Positions 1 to 8,177 of a stretch of 18,387 bases of DNA are shown piece by piece. Within the stretch, counting starts at the first letter, position 1. Every line of letters begins with the position of its first letter. The translations under genes were made by a program, and so were the position numbers. The notes beneath the pieces are model-generated. The model was not told the origin of the DNA. It did not search any database and was given only the letters and a program-made list of their open reading frames with translations. The DNA lies in assembly GCA_014729055.1 (NCBI GenBank), contig WJKO01000456.1, forward strand, positions 1-18,387. Reading direction: 5' to 3'. Source of the stretch: Promethearchaeota archaeon. Its GTDB lineage: Archaea; Asgardarchaeota; Lokiarchaeia; Sigyniarchaeales; Promethearchaeaceae.

Positions 1-328
1 CTCTTCCATCTATTGAAACATCTATGCTTCTTTGTGCTAAAGAACTCATGTTAGCCATGGTTGCGACTTTCGGGAATTCTGCATTTACTTCTATGTATCT
101 TGCGCTTGTCTTAAATTCAATGCGAACGCCGGCAGTACATCCAGTTCTGCTTTTTAGATGCTTTAGTTGTTTAATCAATTGTCTTGGAAATATATGAATG
201 TCTCCTTTCACTAAATTTTTCTCATCTTTTTTATCGAATCCACCAATATTGAGGATTTTTCCTTTATAGAAATTCGGGATACCTCGTATAAAATCTCTCT
301 TGAGTAAATCTTCCCATGTTAGTTTCAT
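1..328 (-). CDS. Probable SGNH/GDSL-family hydrolase, N-terminal part (runs off window)
   Basis: An open frame starts at the ATG at 328 and stays open for 109 codons to the left edge. It begins MKLTWEDLLKR. Around residues 66-109 the pattern is AGVRIEFKTSARYIEV, then a segment with two Met and Ser (MANMSS), then SIDVSIDGR. This resembles the N-terminal beta-sandwich (GxDLY-type) domain that precedes the catalytic domain in a group of SGNH hydrolases, where AGVR-x-RF-x-TDS, a MxHM segment and G-x-DLYVDG occur in that order. The Ser-Gly-Asn-His catalytic block would lie outside the window, so esterase or carbohydrate-esterase activity is inferred from family only. It lies 45 bases downstream of the Cdc48-like gene on the same strand and may be cotranscribed with it. 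No SD motif is obvious before the ATG. A domain search of the complete gene would settle the identity. Confidence 0.5.
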   Translation of the reverse strand, partial: MKLTWEDLLKRDFIRGIPNFYKGKILNIGGFDKKDEKNLVKGDIHIFPRQLIKQLKHLKSRTGCTAGVRIEFKTSARYIEVNAEFPKVATMANMSSLAQRSIDVSIDGR

Positions 329-373
329 TGTAGATTATTCCATAGTCATTTTGTATTTCTCTGCATGAATAAA

Positions 374-2698
374 CTAAGAATATAGTTCTGATTTGGTTCT
401 TAATTGTAATTTTTCTTTTAGTTTTATAAATGCTTGTTGAAAATCTTCCATTTCTATTGGGGGATATTTCTTTGGTCTTTTTTCTTCATCTCTCTCTAAG
501 TACTTACGGATCGCATTCATCGCGGCTTGTGTGCAGAGTTGCTCGATCTCGGCCCCATTAAATCCGTCTGTTTTATTTACTAATATGTCAATATCTACTT
601 CATTGGAAATTGGTTTGTCTTTCATATAGATATTTAGGATTTCCAACCTTGCTTCAGGATCTGGCATTTCTATTTTTATAACGGGATAAAGCCGACCTGG
701 TCTCATGATTGCGGGATCAATTATGTCAATTCGATTGGTAGCACCAATGCATATTACATCTTTTAAGTCCTCTATTCCATCTAATTCTGTTAGAATTTGT
801 GCTGTAACTCTATCCGAATGAACGTTACCTTCTACTCCTCGTTTTGTTGCAACTGCATCTAATTCATCGAAAAAAACAATACATGGCGCTGATTCCTTAG
901 CCTTTGCAAAGATTTCTCGCACTGCTGCCTCTGATTCACCCAACCAATGATTAAGCACTTCGGCCCCCTTAATAGAGATAAAATTCATACTTGATTCAGA
1001 TGCCAATGCTTTTACGATTAAAGTTTTACCACATCCTGGTGGTCCGTGAAGTAATAAACCTCTAAAGCCCGTAAGATTATAATGCTTGTAGACTTCAGGA
1101 TGTTGCATTGGATATTGGATATTCTCTTTCAAAATCTTTTTTACATCTTTTAAACCACCGACCTGATCGTATGATATTTTTGGTGTTTCTATGGAATATT
1201 TCCTCAGAATCGACGGTTTTACCATTCGTTTGTTTAAAACATAGAGCATGTCTTTGGTATTCAGCGCTACCTTATCTCTTAATATCTGATAACTTAGTTT
1301 ACTTTTCACAAATCTTTCGTATATATTTAATTTTTTTAATTTCTCTATAAATGCGGTCTGAAATAACATGTTTAAATCTCCCCCGCTAAAACCGTAAGTA
1401 TGTTCTGCTACCTCTTCAAGGTCGAAATTATTTCCATCGATAGAATCAATTGAATTCACCATAATATTCAATATTTCCTTTCGCTCGTCCTTTTTTGGTG
1501 GTTGGATTTTGATTTCTTTTCCGAATCGCGTCTGAGTTAAGAATGCAGAATCAATAATTTCTGGTTTATTAGTAGTGGCTATTAAGAACACGTTTGTTTT
1601 TCCAGAAATAGTTTCTAATAAATGTAAAAATTGTGTTACGATATTTCTCATTATGGAGTCAAACCTCAAATCTTCCCGATTAACCGCTAGAGCTTCAACT
1701 TCATCCATCAATATTATACTAGGTGTAGCTTTTTCAGCATCTTTGAAAATATTTTTTAAGTCTTCTGGGGCTTGAGATGGTTTTTCTCCGGCAATCTCAG
1801 GACCATTTATATAGAAATAACTGACGGGAAATTCATTAACAATAGCTTTAGCAAGAAGCGTTTTCCCGCATCCTGAAGGACCACTTAGTAAAATACAATT
1901 AGTAAATTTAATACCAGTTTGTTTAATAAATGTTGATTCATTAACAACGATATTTGCGAGTTCTCTCAGCGAATTTTTAGCCTTTTTCATTCCACCAACG
2001 TTATCTAAATATATTTCCTCGTCCATGATTTGATTTTCATTTAGTATTGGAATTTGCTTAATTTTTATTACTGTATTTTCATCAATAATGACTGGTTTGT
2101 CTGAACCTTTTGGATCTGTATAAAATATTTTAAGATTTTCATCGTTTGGATGAGAAGGTGGTGTATAAATATATTTCTTGTTCTTCTCCATTGTTTTTAA
2201 CCAAATATCATCTCCTTTTTTTATTACACGTGAAAGCAGACTATGTTTCAGTTCCTTAAGTCTTATCCCTTTTTCTTCTAAATTAAAATCTTCAGAACTA
2301 AGCACTACATGTTTTGCACTTTCAACTTTTTCTGTAACCTTTCTGATTAAGATTTTTTCTCCAATATTTATCTCTGCATTAGATCTAACATCATATCCGA
2401 TTTGGATCGGTGTGTGAGTTTTTTGATCCAAGTATTCTTCGGCAATAGGATCAATCAAATCTTCTGGAATCTCTATTAATCTTGCGTATGTCCTCCGATT
2501 ACCCACGATCTCTACAATATCATCGACTTCTAATTTGAATTTCTTAAAATATGAATTAGACAACATCACTAAACCTTGTCCATCGTAAATACTCGGTATA
2601 TCTTCAACAACAAATTTTGAATTGATTAAAGCATCTTTTCTTTGAATAGATAAAGGATTTACGGATTTACTGGATGTCGTCTGCTTCATTTTTTTCAT
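374..2698 (-). CDS. Cdc48/VCP/VAT-like double-ring AAA+ ATPase with HbYX tail
   Basis: This 774-residue protein has the p97/VAT layout: an N domain (about residues 25-200, substrate or cofactor binding), a D1 AAA domain and a D2 AAA domain. D1 has Walker A GPSGCGKT at 273-280 and Walker B ILMDEVE near 329-335. D2 has Walker A GPPGCGKT at 552-559 and Walker B VFFDELD near 608-614. The D2 pore segment FISIKGAEVL and the arginine-finger region MRPGRL are canonical. D1 is more divergent: the usual RRFGRFDRE is LTQTRFGKE, so one of the two arginine-finger positions is missing. The C-terminus is ELYS, which fits the hydrophobic-Tyr-X rule for docking on proteasome alpha rings. The expected role is ATP-driven unfolding or extraction of proteins, with D2 as the main motor. 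ATG 2698 is the furthest upstream; a second Met lies three codons in. Archaeal Cdc48 family members often occur as several paralogues, and this one looks divergent. Confidence 0.93.
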   Translation of the reverse strand: MKKMKQTTSSKSVNPLSIQRKDALINSKFVVEDIPSIYDGQGLVMLSNSYFKKFKLEVDDIVEIVGNRRTYARLIEIPEDLIDPIAEEYLDQKTHTPIQIGYDVRSNAEINIGEKILIRKVTEKVESAKHVVLSSEDFNLEEKGIRLKELKHSLLSRVIKKGDDIWLKTMEKNKKYIYTPPSHPNDENLKIFYTDPKGSDKPVIIDENTVIKIKQIPILNENQIMDEEIYLDNVGGMKKAKNSLRELANIVVNESTFIKQTGIKFTNCILLSGPSGCGKTLLAKAIVNEFPVSYFYINGPEIAGEKPSQAPEDLKNIFKDAEKATPSIILMDEVEALAVNREDLRFDSIMRNIVTQFLHLLETISGKTNVFLIATTNKPEIIDSAFLTQTRFGKEIKIQPPKKDERKEILNIMVNSIDSIDGNNFDLEEVAEHTYGFSGGDLNMLFQTAFIEKLKKLNIYERFVKSKLSYQILRDKVALNTKDMLYVLNKRMVKPSILRKYSIETPKISYDQVGGLKDVKKILKENIQYPMQHPEVYKHYNLTGFRGLLLHGPPGCGKTLIVKALASESSMNFISIKGAEVLNHWLGESEAAVREIFAKAKESAPCIVFFDELDAVATKRGVEGNVHSDRVTAQILTELDGIEDLKDVICIGATNRIDIIDPAIMRPGRLYPVIKIEMPDPEARLEILNIYMKDKPISNEVDIDILVNKTDGFNGAEIEQLCTQAAMNAIRKYLERDEEKRPKKYPPIEMEDFQQAFIKLKEKLQLRTKSELYS

Positions 2699-2797
2699 AG
2701 ATTAAATAAAAATTCAAAAATTTAAAATTTTATTGTGCTCTTTTAGGCGAAACATAAATAGAAAATTCTTAAAAAAAATTTGAAATATAACAATACC
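2699..2797. promoter_or_regulatory. Divergent promoter region for the Cdc48-like gene and the membrane-protein cluster
   Basis: These 99 AT-rich bases separate two divergent starts. On the + strand, GCGAAACATAAATAGA (2746-2761) has a purine-rich BRE-like part followed by a TATA-like ACATAAATA about 40 bases before the ATG at 2798. On the minus strand the A/T tracts at 2708-2732 include TTTAAATTTT-like sequence at a suitable distance from 2698. These are assigned by position and composition only. Confidence 0.4.
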
Positions 2798-3823
2798 ATG
2801 ATAAAAAAGCATAAACCAAAGGTGATTGCTTTTGCGGTTATTTTGTTAAATTTTTTATTTTTGTTGAATCCACAAGAAATTAGCAAAGTGCAAGGTTCTG
2901 ATGTAGAATTAGTGACCGAGGTACTATTATTTACAAAAGAACAAGACACACGTTTAATAACATCCATAAATATCGATAAAGAGGCTATTGAGGAATTATA
3001 CATTATTTCTGATGAAAATATTGAAAGCATTTCCTTACTAGACTTAGAAAATATATTAGACAAGGTTCATGTTATTGTTATTGATAGGTGGCTACCTTCT
3101 TTTCCGGATTGGATTAATCTTATATCTGAATATATAAATGGGACTAAATCAAACTTAGGATTATTATTATTTGGGTTAATGGAAGGAGATCTGCAAGCTT
3201 GGCAAGTTGAAATAATCGATCATTTAATGCCTGTTAATCTAATAGACTATAAAAATTCAACTGGCGATCTTTCAGATCCAAACTATGAGGTAAGTGTACG
3301 AGATAGAGGAGATGAGATTCCAGACGACTCAAAAATCTTCATAGAAAGTATTTACTGGAATTCCTTTCCAAGTATTGATCGCAGAACCTTGGTAAATGCT
3401 AAAGAATCTGCAAATATAATCATAGAAAGCGTACCAGAATCAATAGGAGACGATACCTATCCGATAATTGCTGATTGGAATTGTAATAATGATGGGGGGC
3501 AAGTTACCTTTTTTAGTTTTGAGGTTCTTGAATATAATATTGCAGTTCCCTTATGGCCTTATTTTAATTATCTACTATATTTATCTATTTTTCATGTTAA
3601 CCCGAATTACTCTGATGCTCAAATTGAAAGTTTTATATCATGGCCTCACGCACCAGTTCCGCATACTTTGGATCTCATTGGTTGGTTCTCTATGATTGCT
3701 GTATTATGGGTTATCACATTTGGGGGTTTGTTTTATGTAAAAAAAAGGAGCAAACCTTGGGAGCAATTGGCTCAAGAGGATGGTCAAACTGTATTAGATA
3801 AAGAATTATTGGAGCAGAGCTAA
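2798..3823 (+). CDS. Membrane-anchored protein with a large extracytoplasmic alpha/beta domain
   Basis: This 341-residue protein of unrecognised family has an N-terminal hydrophobic segment (about residues 9-24, after a KKHKPK basic patch) and a second membrane segment at about 291-314 followed by KKRSKPWEQ and a short acidic tail. The roughly 260 residues between them should face outside. They alternate predicted strands and helices, for example VHVIVIDRWLP, LGLLLFGLM and GGQVTFFSFEVLEYN. This is reminiscent of class I glutamine-amidotransferase-like folds seen in membrane-anchored proteins, but no nucleophile elbow cysteine is visible, so an enzyme function is not claimed. I chose ATG 2798 over an upstream in-frame TTG at 2780 because it gives a normal signal anchor start. 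The stop lies 3 bases before the flippase ATG, so the two are almost certainly cotranscribed, and it may be a partner in export of a surface glycan or lipid-linked substrate. Confidence 0.75.
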   Translation: MIKKHKPKVIAFAVILLNFLFLLNPQEISKVQGSDVELVTEVLLFTKEQDTRLITSINIDKEAIEELYIISDENIESISLLDLENILDKVHVIVIDRWLPSFPDWINLISEYINGTKSNLGLLLFGLMEGDLQAWQVEIIDHLMPVNLIDYKNSTGDLSDPNYEVSVRDRGDEIPDDSKIFIESIYWNSFPSIDRRTLVNAKESANIIIESVPESIGDDTYPIIADWNCNNDGGQVTFFSFEVLEYNIAVPLWPYFNYLLYLSIFHVNPNYSDAQIESFISWPHAPVPHTLDLIGWFSMIAVLWVITFGGLFYVKKRSKPWEQLAQEDGQTVLDKELLEQS

Positions 3824-3826
3824 TCA

Positions 3827-5755
3827 ATGTCAGACGAAATTAAAGATAATATATCCGATTCTATGACTTCAGATGAGGAAATAATTGATAGATCCCAGAA
3901 TGAAAAAAGACATTTCAAGAAAGAAGAAAAAGAAAAAGAAAAAAAAGCCCATAAGAAAGAAGTCGATAGATTATGGACTGAAGTTGGCTGGCATAGACCG
4001 TTGGGGGGAACGCTATATAATTACGTTTTATTGCTTGTCTTAGCAATTCCTGCTTTATTAGGGGCAAGTCTCTTTGAGGCAATTCTTCCCTATCCTGAAG
4101 CATTAGGATTTGCCACAATTACAACATCCGAACTCGGCGTAATTTATATGGTCACTGACCTAGGTATGAGAAATGCTGTGGAAAGATATGTCAGCCAATA
4201 TTCTGAGATCCAGCCTAGAAAAGCTGTCAGTTACCTTTCGTTTTATATATGGTTTCAAATGGTCACTGGGGTAATGTTGGTGACCGGGGTATCAATATAT
4301 GCAATAAAAGTTTTACCAAACACTGATTTATCTTATGCAATCTGGTTTTTCTTTGTTTACATTATGATTCAATGGCCAGGAACTGCTGGGATTTTTCTTG
4401 CTGCTTTGGGCGGTTTCCAACAATTTGATAAGCAAAATGTACTCGTTGTTATACAAAATGTTGCTATTCAAACGGGGTTGCAAATTCTCTGTATCTTAGG
4501 TGGGCAAGCAATTGGACGTGCAAATCCTGAAATAGGAGAACTCATGGGTGCAGTCTCTGGCTTCATATTGGGGTCATATTTGGATGATTTAATCACAATG
4601 TTAATCGGTGCTTATTATTTTGGTAAAACCTTGGCACCTTACAATATTGCTCTAAGAGAGGCACTGCTTATATCTTTTAATAAAGAAATGGTAAAAGAAG
4701 TATTGATTTATGGAGGAAAAGTAATGCCTTCAGGACTTGCATACGTGTGGGTGACTCAGATGGTAAACAGAATGGTTAGAGCTTGGTTACCTGCTTATTC
4801 AACACAAATGGGATTATACACCGTTGCTTCTGGGTTGATAGGCGCATTAGGAATTACATTTTCAATGACTGCCCCTCTATCTGAATCATATAATAACGAT
4901 AAAAAAGAGTTAGCTCTATTATATATTCGGTCACATTTTAGATGGTGGGGTATTATATCTATTGGAATTTTGATGGCCCCTTTATTATTTTTAATCCCAC
5001 CTATTCTATCCTATATAGTAGTGGAATATCAAGATGTGCAATGGATGATATTTCCTTTATTTGTGGGGGCATTTATTTTGGGTCCTTCATATTTCGGAGG
5101 AGTAGTAGCAGAAGCATGCAACATTCCAGAACACTCCACAGCCATGAATTTCATTGAACAAGGAACGCGATTTGCAACCTATTTATTTGTGCTACATCCT
5201 GCAACATTAACAACATGGCTCGGTCCTTCAGCCGCATATTGGGGTTGGTTATTTGCCGAGGCTCCTGCTTATACCTTAAAAATGTTATATGGCTGGTGGA
5301 TCATTAAGAAAAAATTATTCCCTGATTCAAAATTACAGATTCCCTACTATCAAACATTTATCGCACCCGCCGTTACTTTAATAGTATTTGTGCCTCTGAA
5401 TCAGCTGATGATTGCTATATTCCGCAAAATATGGGCAGTAAATGAGATTGCGGCTTATGGGGTTGTTTTATTATACTTAATATTGATATTGTTTATCTTT
5501 CCCATGTATATCTTTATGCCCATATATGGATTAACTGGGGCTTGGGATAAAAGAAGCTTAGAAGATTTTAGAAAAGCGGCATTAATGTCGGGACCAAGCA
5601 AATTTATTGTGCTTCAAATGTACAAACTGACCAAATGGGGTCATCGACATTCCCCTTTCCATGGCAAGTTCATTATTCCGTATGAAAAAGGTCTGAAAGA
5701 AGCCAAAGAATTATCAACTATCAGAAAAATGAGAGAAGCAGAAACGACCGCATAA
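3827..5755 (+). CDS. Polysaccharide/lipid-linked substrate flippase-like membrane protein (MATE/PST type)
   Basis: This 642-residue protein has about 12-14 hydrophobic segments spread from residue 65 to about 590. The first 55 residues are very highly charged, with a Lys/Glu run near KKEEKEKEKKAHKKE, and should be a cytoplasmic coil. The opening of the membrane part, with a long helix, a Gly-rich segment and then TSELGVIYMVTDLGMRNA followed by ERYVSQY, resembles the first helices of Wzx/PST flippases, in which a Gly- and Arg-containing cytoplasmic loop follows TM2. The likely role is moving a lipid-linked sugar or similar amphipathic molecule across the membrane. The family is recognised by overall pattern, not by a diagnostic motif, so substrate and subfamily are open. 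The gene follows the anchored protein by 3 bases and precedes the MFS gene by 34 bases. Confidence 0.65.
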   Translation: MSDEIKDNISDSMTSDEEIIDRSQNEKRHFKKEEKEKEKKAHKKEVDRLWTEVGWHRPLGGTLYNYVLLLVLAIPALLGASLFEAILPYPEALGFATITTSELGVIYMVTDLGMRNAVERYVSQYSEIQPRKAVSYLSFYIWFQMVTGVMLVTGVSIYAIKVLPNTDLSYAIWFFFVYIMIQWPGTAGIFLAALGGFQQFDKQNVLVVIQNVAIQTGLQILCILGGQAIGRANPEIGELMGAVSGFILGSYLDDLITMLIGAYYFGKTLAPYNIALREALLISFNKEMVKEVLIYGGKVMPSGLAYVWVTQMVNRMVRAWLPAYSTQMGLYTVASGLIGALGITFSMTAPLSESYNNDKKELALLYIRSHFRWWGIISIGILMAPLLFLIPPILSYIVVEYQDVQWMIFPLFVGAFILGPSYFGGVVAEACNIPEHSTAMNFIEQGTRFATYLFVLHPATLTTWLGPSAAYWGWLFAEAPAYTLKMLYGWWIIKKKLFPDSKLQIPYYQTFIAPAVTLIVFVPLNQLMIAIFRKIWAVNEIAAYGVVLLYLILILFIFPMYIFMPIYGLTGAWDKRSLEDFRKAALMSGPSKFIVLQMYKLTKWGHRHSPFHGKFIIPYEKGLKEAKELSTIRKMREAETTA

Positions 5756-5789
5756 AATGAAATAAAATGTAAAAGGAAATAAGAAATCG

Positions 5790-7013
5790 ATGAATGAATC
5801 TAAAAATCAATCACTTCTCGTAATTTATATATTATCAACAATAGGTGATCTAAGTTATTCCTTGTTACTTACAGCAAGTATAATTTATAGTTCTCAACTG
5901 GGAGCTAATCAAAGTGTGACTGGGTTTATTGGCGGTGGTTATGGAATAACTTATGTCATAATGCCGGCCATTATGGGAAGATTTAGTGATAAAATTTCGA
6001 GAAAGATTAGTTTAATGATAGCGGTTATTGGACAGATCTCCGTTTCATTATTTTATTTGATTTTTGCAGATTCAATTTTAGAACTTTTCTTGGGTCAAGT
6101 GGCATTAGGTGCAGCGTATGGTTTTTATTGGCCTTCTATTGAAGCTTTTATCTCTGAAAAAACACACGATAGCGCTGAGTCTCATCAAATAGGAATGGCA
6201 AATTTTTGCGTATTTTGGAGTATAGGATTCGTTGTCGGTCCAACTTTGGGAGCTATATTCTCTGATTATAACCACATATATAGTTTTATTGTTGTATTCG
6301 CCCTCTACACTATATCTTTTCTACTAATTTTTTTCATGATACCAAAAGATACAAAATCATTATCTGATTTTGAGCAAGAACATAAAGATTCTGATTATAA
6401 AGAGCAAAAAGAGAATAAAATTAACCCAAAGAATACGGAATCTCATAAGTTAGTGATGATAAGGATATTATTTAGTATGTTGATTTATGCATTACTAGTA
6501 AAAATTGCAAATTCTTATTTTACTGATTATGCAGTACGTGAAGATGTGTTAAATTGGACGGGAACCACAGTTGGCAGAATAAGCTTTCTATATTCTGCTG
6601 GAAGAACTTTTTATTTCATTCTGGGAAGATTTCATAAGGGAGAGTTTTTCAAGAGTTCATTGAAGAAAATTTCAATAGGATTTTTGATTATGGCAATTTT
6701 GTTAATAATAATCCCATTCATTAAAGAGCCCACTGTTATGAGTATAGTTTTTTTCATTTTCGGACTCATTGTAGGTCTTATCTATTTAGGATCTCTGGAT
6801 CTATTAATAATTCACGAAAGAAAATCTAAAGCCGGTGTTGCAGGGCTTTTTGAAAGTACGATCGGATTTGGAGCATTCTTAGCACCTATAATAGCAGGAT
6901 TTCTAGCCGAAATAAACCCAAATTTACCCTTCTATTCCTTTGCAGCATTAGTTATATTCGTATTTGCCATGAATATGTATCTTAAAAAGAAAGCAATTAA
7001 GCAAGCTAAATAA
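5790..7013 (+). CDS. Major facilitator superfamily (MFS) transporter
   Basis: This 407-residue protein has about 12 hydrophobic segments in two halves. The loop after TM2 carries GRFSDKISRK, the classical MFS motif A (G-x3-D-x-x-x-R-K type). A charged central loop of about 35 residues (about 187-223, rich in Lys, Glu, Asp and Asn) separates the halves, as expected between TM6 and TM7. The substrate cannot be read from the sequence; drug or metabolite export and sugar uptake are all possible. ATG 5790 is preceded by AAAAGGAAAT about 12 bases upstream, a plausible weak ribosome-binding site. The gene is the last of the + strand cluster. Its stop faces that of the convergent MetRS-beta gene, only 15 bases away. 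Confidence 0.85.
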   Translation: MNESKNQSLLVIYILSTIGDLSYSLLLTASIIYSSQLGANQSVTGFIGGGYGITYVIMPAIMGRFSDKISRKISLMIAVIGQISVSLFYLIFADSILELFLGQVALGAAYGFYWPSIEAFISEKTHDSAESHQIGMANFCVFWSIGFVVGPTLGAIFSDYNHIYSFIVVFALYTISFLLIFFMIPKDTKSLSDFEQEHKDSDYKEQKENKINPKNTESHKLVMIRILFSMLIYALLVKIANSYFTDYAVREDVLNWTGTTVGRISFLYSAGRTFYFILGRFHKGEFFKSSLKKISIGFLIMAILLIIIPFIKEPTVMSIVFFIFGLIVGLIYLGSLDLLIIHERKSKAGVAGLFESTIGFGAFLAPIIAGFLAEINPNLPFYSFAALVIFVFAMNMYLKKKAIKQAK

Positions 7014-7028
7014 GCAAGTTAATTCAAT

Positions 7029-7382
7029 TTATCTAACAATACTTCCAACAGGGACTTCTTCCTTGACCTCTGGAGGTAAACTTAATAAATAAGGTTTGTT
7101 GCCGACGTCCGCAGCAAGTATCATCCCTTTACTCCATAATCCCATCATTTTTCTTGGTTTTAAATTCGTCAATACTACGACTTTTTTCCCAACAAATTCT
7201 TCTGGTTTAAAGAACTGAGCCATACCCGCAAGGATTTGTCGGGGCTCCTCCTCTCCTAAATCTACCATTACTTTAATAAGGTTCCTCGATTTTGGGATTG
7301 ACTCTGCCTCTACAACGAGGCCTATTCGAATATCTAGTTTCAAAAATTCGCCATACGAAATTATTTCTTTTTTTTCATTCAT
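7029..7382 (-). CDS. Stand-alone MetRS beta-type tRNA-binding OB-fold protein
   Basis: This 117-residue protein matches the C-terminal tRNA-binding domain of methionyl-tRNA synthetase (tRNA_bind, EMAPII/Trbp111-like OB fold) along its full length. Visible signatures are LDIRIGLVVEAE near the start, an S-R-N-L-I-K-V-MVDLGEEE segment, RQILAGMAQFF, VVVLTNLKPRKMMGLWSKGM and a final VPVGSIVR. In archaea this domain is often a separate polypeptide that binds the tRNA elbow and raises the affinity of MetRS or a multi-synthetase complex. I place the start at ATG 7382 (MNEKKEI), because in-frame upstream sequence back to 7469 has no homology-like character and would overlap the divergent neighbour. 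No separate MetRS catalytic subunit is in the window. Confidence 0.9.
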   Translation of the reverse strand: MNEKKEIISYGEFLKLDIRIGLVVEAESIPKSRNLIKVMVDLGEEEPRQILAGMAQFFKPEEFVGKKVVVLTNLKPRKMMGLWSKGMILAADVGNKPYLLSLPPEVKEEVPVGSIVR

Positions 7383-7455
7383 ACTTAAAATAAGACAAAA
7401 AAAAATATTAAATTCTCCATTAAATTTGGTAGGATTATTTGGTGTTTTTAAACTC
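7383..7455. promoter_or_regulatory. Divergent promoter region with two TATA-like boxes
   Basis: The 73 bases lie between the MetRS-beta ATG (7382, -) and the Cys-rich membrane protein ATG (7456, +). On the + strand CATTAAATTT (7419-7428) is about 30 bases before the ATG. On the minus strand a TTAATATTT-like box near 7402-7412 is about 25 bases before its ATG. Both spacings suit leaderless transcripts, which agrees with the lack of SD motifs. Confidence 0.4.
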
Positions 7456-8034
7456 ATGGAAAATAGCAAGGAATCAGAAAAAGTACCCTATAATAGATTT
7501 CAACGTATCTTAGGGCTAATATTATCGTTTAAACCCGTTGTATTTTCGCACCATCCTCTATGTAAGGAATTTGAAGAACATACACTTGAAATTTTTAATA
7601 AGAAGTTGTGTATTGGATGTTTTATAGGGATTCCTTCAGCTTTTCTAACGATGGCGACCCTAATGCTGACCAACATTTATCTTGAGGTAAATGTTGCTAT
7701 ATTATGGATTCTGGCTTTTTCTTTATCCGGGATATATATTCTAAGTATTTTTGGATTAACTGATAAAAAAAAATTTAAAATAATATCGAAACTTGTTCTC
7801 GGTTCTGGATTTGGATTCTATATTTGTGCGATTTTTACCACCAACATACCTCTTTGGTCAAAAATCTTGATAATAATCATAACTTATAGTACTATTACAA
7901 CACTTATGGCTCTAAAAAGCCGAAAAGAGCTCGAAGAAACGTGCAATAATTGTAAATATAAACATGACTGGAATAATTGTCCCGGAATGGCACCCATCTA
8001 TAAAAATCTAAAAGAGTACGGATTTATTCCTTAG
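7456..8034 (+). CDS. Small multi-pass membrane protein with conserved-looking Cys/His clusters (DUF2085-like?)
   Basis: This 192-residue protein starts at ATG 7456 (MENSKESEK); a TTG 30 bases upstream is in frame but less likely. Residues 35-62 contain SHHPLCKEFEEH and KKLCIGC, followed by four hydrophobic segments (about 63-160). The C-terminal tail has CNNCKYKHDWNNCPGM. The arrangement HxxxC...CxxC just before a membrane helix recalls DUF2085-type membrane proteins (CHQxxxRSF...CxRCxG), although the match is loose. The tail adds a second CxxC-x(4)-H-x(4)-C cluster, so metal or redox-centre binding at the cytoplasmic face is plausible. No function can be assigned. The 3' end lies in a small 22-bp-period repeat. 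Confidence 0.7.
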   Translation: MENSKESEKVPYNRFQRILGLILSFKPVVFSHHPLCKEFEEHTLEIFNKKLCIGCFIGIPSAFLTMATLMLTNIYLEVNVAILWILAFSLSGIYILSIFGLTDKKKFKIISKLVLGSGFGFYICAIFTTNIPLWSKILIIIITYSTITTLMALKSRKELEETCNNCKYKHDWNNCPGMAPIYKNLKEYGFIP

Positions 8035-8057
8035 TTCCTTATTCCCTATTCCTTAGT
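8025..8057. repeat. Direct repeat of 11 bp at 22-bp spacing
   Basis: TATTCCTTAGT occurs at 8025-8035, where it includes the stop codon of the membrane protein, and again at 8047-8057. Related TTATTCC units lie between them. It looks like a small local duplication and has no evident function. Confidence 0.5.
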
Positions 8058-8073
8058 CAAGGTTATGTTTATG

Positions 8074-8089
8074 TGATCAAGTTTGATCA
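8074..8089. promoter_or_regulatory. Palindrome TGATCAA-GT-TTGATCA, candidate operator
   Basis: This is a perfect inverted repeat with 7-bp arms and a 2-bp centre. The same half-site TGATCAA recurs at 8182-8188, inside the first codons of the ribbon-helix-helix gene. Short palindromes near an RHH gene are typical autoregulatory targets. The assignment is inference. Confidence 0.4.
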
Positions 8090-8103
8090 AAAATTCGTCA
8101 GCT

Positions 8104-8124
8104 GGAGAATTTAATATATTCTCC
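8104..8124. promoter_or_regulatory. Palindrome GGAGAAT-N7-ATTCTCC upstream of RHH gene
   Basis: This inverted repeat has perfect 7-bp arms and a TTAATAT centre. It sits 17 bases upstream of the probable TATA box of the RHH gene, so it could be an operator. A transcribed hairpin ending the upstream membrane-protein mRNA is a second reading, but no T-run follows directly. Confidence 0.4.
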
Positions 8125-8137
8125 ATATAAATCAAAA

Positions 8138-8151
8138 TCAAAATATAAATG
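8138..8151 (+). promoter_or_regulatory. TATA-box candidate for the RHH gene
   Basis: TCAAAATATAAATG contains AAATATAAAT at 8141-8150, centred about 32 bases before the ATG at 8178. This spacing gives a leaderless or nearly leaderless mRNA. A second TTTATATAAA directly abuts the ATG and is too close to act for this gene. Confidence 0.4.
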
Positions 8152-8177
8152 AATGGTTCCGTATTTTCTTTATATAA

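Noticed and set aside
7383..7469. Longer N-terminus for the MetRS-beta gene (in-frame Met at 7469)
   Set aside because: The extra 29 residues are encoded by the divergent promoter region and the family starts at MNEKKEI; the start at 7382 has a well-placed TATA-like box.
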